Assembly (NCBI GenBank): GCA_037039925.1
Contig: JAXRKP010001342.1
Coordinates: 1 to 64,000 of the forward strand
DNA: 64,000 nucleotides
Origin: Doris montereyensis
Lineage: Eukaryota; Mollusca; Gastropoda; Nudibranchia; Dorididae
Direction of reading: 5' to 3'
A program made the translations under genes and the position numbers. The notes beneath the pieces were generated by a model. It was not told the DNA's origin, ran no database searches, and was given only the letters and a program-made list of their open reading frames with translations. Below are positions 63,606 to 64,000 of this stretch, piece by piece. How positions within the stretch are numbered: the first letter of the stretch is position 1; each line of letters begins with the position of its first letter.

Positions 63606-64000
63606 GGGTGGTTGTCCTGGAGTGAAAATTTTCCCGTTTGTTCCTATCAATTTAACTTATGTATAGGTGTACTGATTTGAAATATGTCGCTGTTTTTTCT
63701 GACGCTTCCGGTTGCCATGGAATCCCAAAGATAACAATGACAAAATACCCGCCCCCCCCAACACAAAAAACAACAACAAAACAAAACAAAATAAACCACA
63801 ACATAACAAACCCCAACAAAACAACCTAGTACAACTCAATTAAATACAAAACAAAAAATGCAACATAGACAACAACAACAACAACTTTAATACATGAAAC
63901 TTTAAATGCCACGATTCTATTTCGTTTGGAAAAAGTCAAATACGGTTTTGTGTGGGAACATAGACGACCTCGTATTGTGGTGCTACGCAAGTTGACCTTT
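63606..64000. other. flank beyond the satellite
   Basis: Contains an A/C-rich low-complexity stretch (about 63740-63890, CAACAAAACAAAAC-like). No gene seen. Confidence 0.6.

Overview
The window is AT-rich nuclear DNA of an animal with split genes, very long microsatellites, tRNA-derived SINEs, LINE, Ty3/gypsy, Mutator-like, Merlin-like and TTAA-type elements. Frequent TAGATCTAGA-type motifs and long (GA)n tracts would suit a mollusc, perhaps a gastropod; that is an inference from general character, not from a marker gene.

Two host genes can be read, both on the + strand. (1) About 5.7-23.5 kb holds an oxysterol-binding-protein-related gene of the ORP1/ORP2 type (OSBPL2-like). Its exons join in phase across a complete ORD lipid-transfer domain, from the first visible exon to the stop codon at 23523-23525. 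It carries a tandem pair of homologous 79-nt exons (6a/6b) that look mutually exclusive. (2) About 35.4-48.8 kb holds an HS1BP3-like gene (PX domain plus an acidic, Lys/Pro-rich tail), including a 26-nt first coding exon. Both genes show single-base frame breaks, several at homopolymers, so assembly indels are as likely as true decay.

Layout: 0-5.6 kb, (GA)n and a mosaic of duplicated and inverted repeats with a head-to-head SINE palindrome and a LINE relic; 5.7-23.5 kb, OSBPL2-like gene with SINE-rich introns and a 550-bp pyrimidine tract; 23.5-35.4 kb, intergenic, with a 31-bp satellite array (31.07-33.5 kb) that has higher-order structure; 35.4-48.8 kb, HS1BP3-like gene with a Merlin-type relic in intron 1, repeats in intron 3, and a LINE fused to a Mutator-like transposase on the minus strand of its last intron; 48.8-53.0 kb, minisatellites and two pogo/Tigger-like non-autonomous elements; 53.0-63.6 kb, a 40-bp satellite that switches orientation near 55.93 kb and is split by a Ty3/gypsy relic (56120-61725, TAAA target duplication), itself interrupted by a 1.07-kb TTAA-flanked element.

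Most notable: the mutually exclusive ORD exons, with an inverted repeat pair surrounding the exon block; the nested satellite-gypsy-TTAA structure with readable junctions; a 75-bp in-frame repeat amplified inside the gypsy integrase C-terminus; and the chimeric reverse transcriptase/Mutator transposase reading frame.
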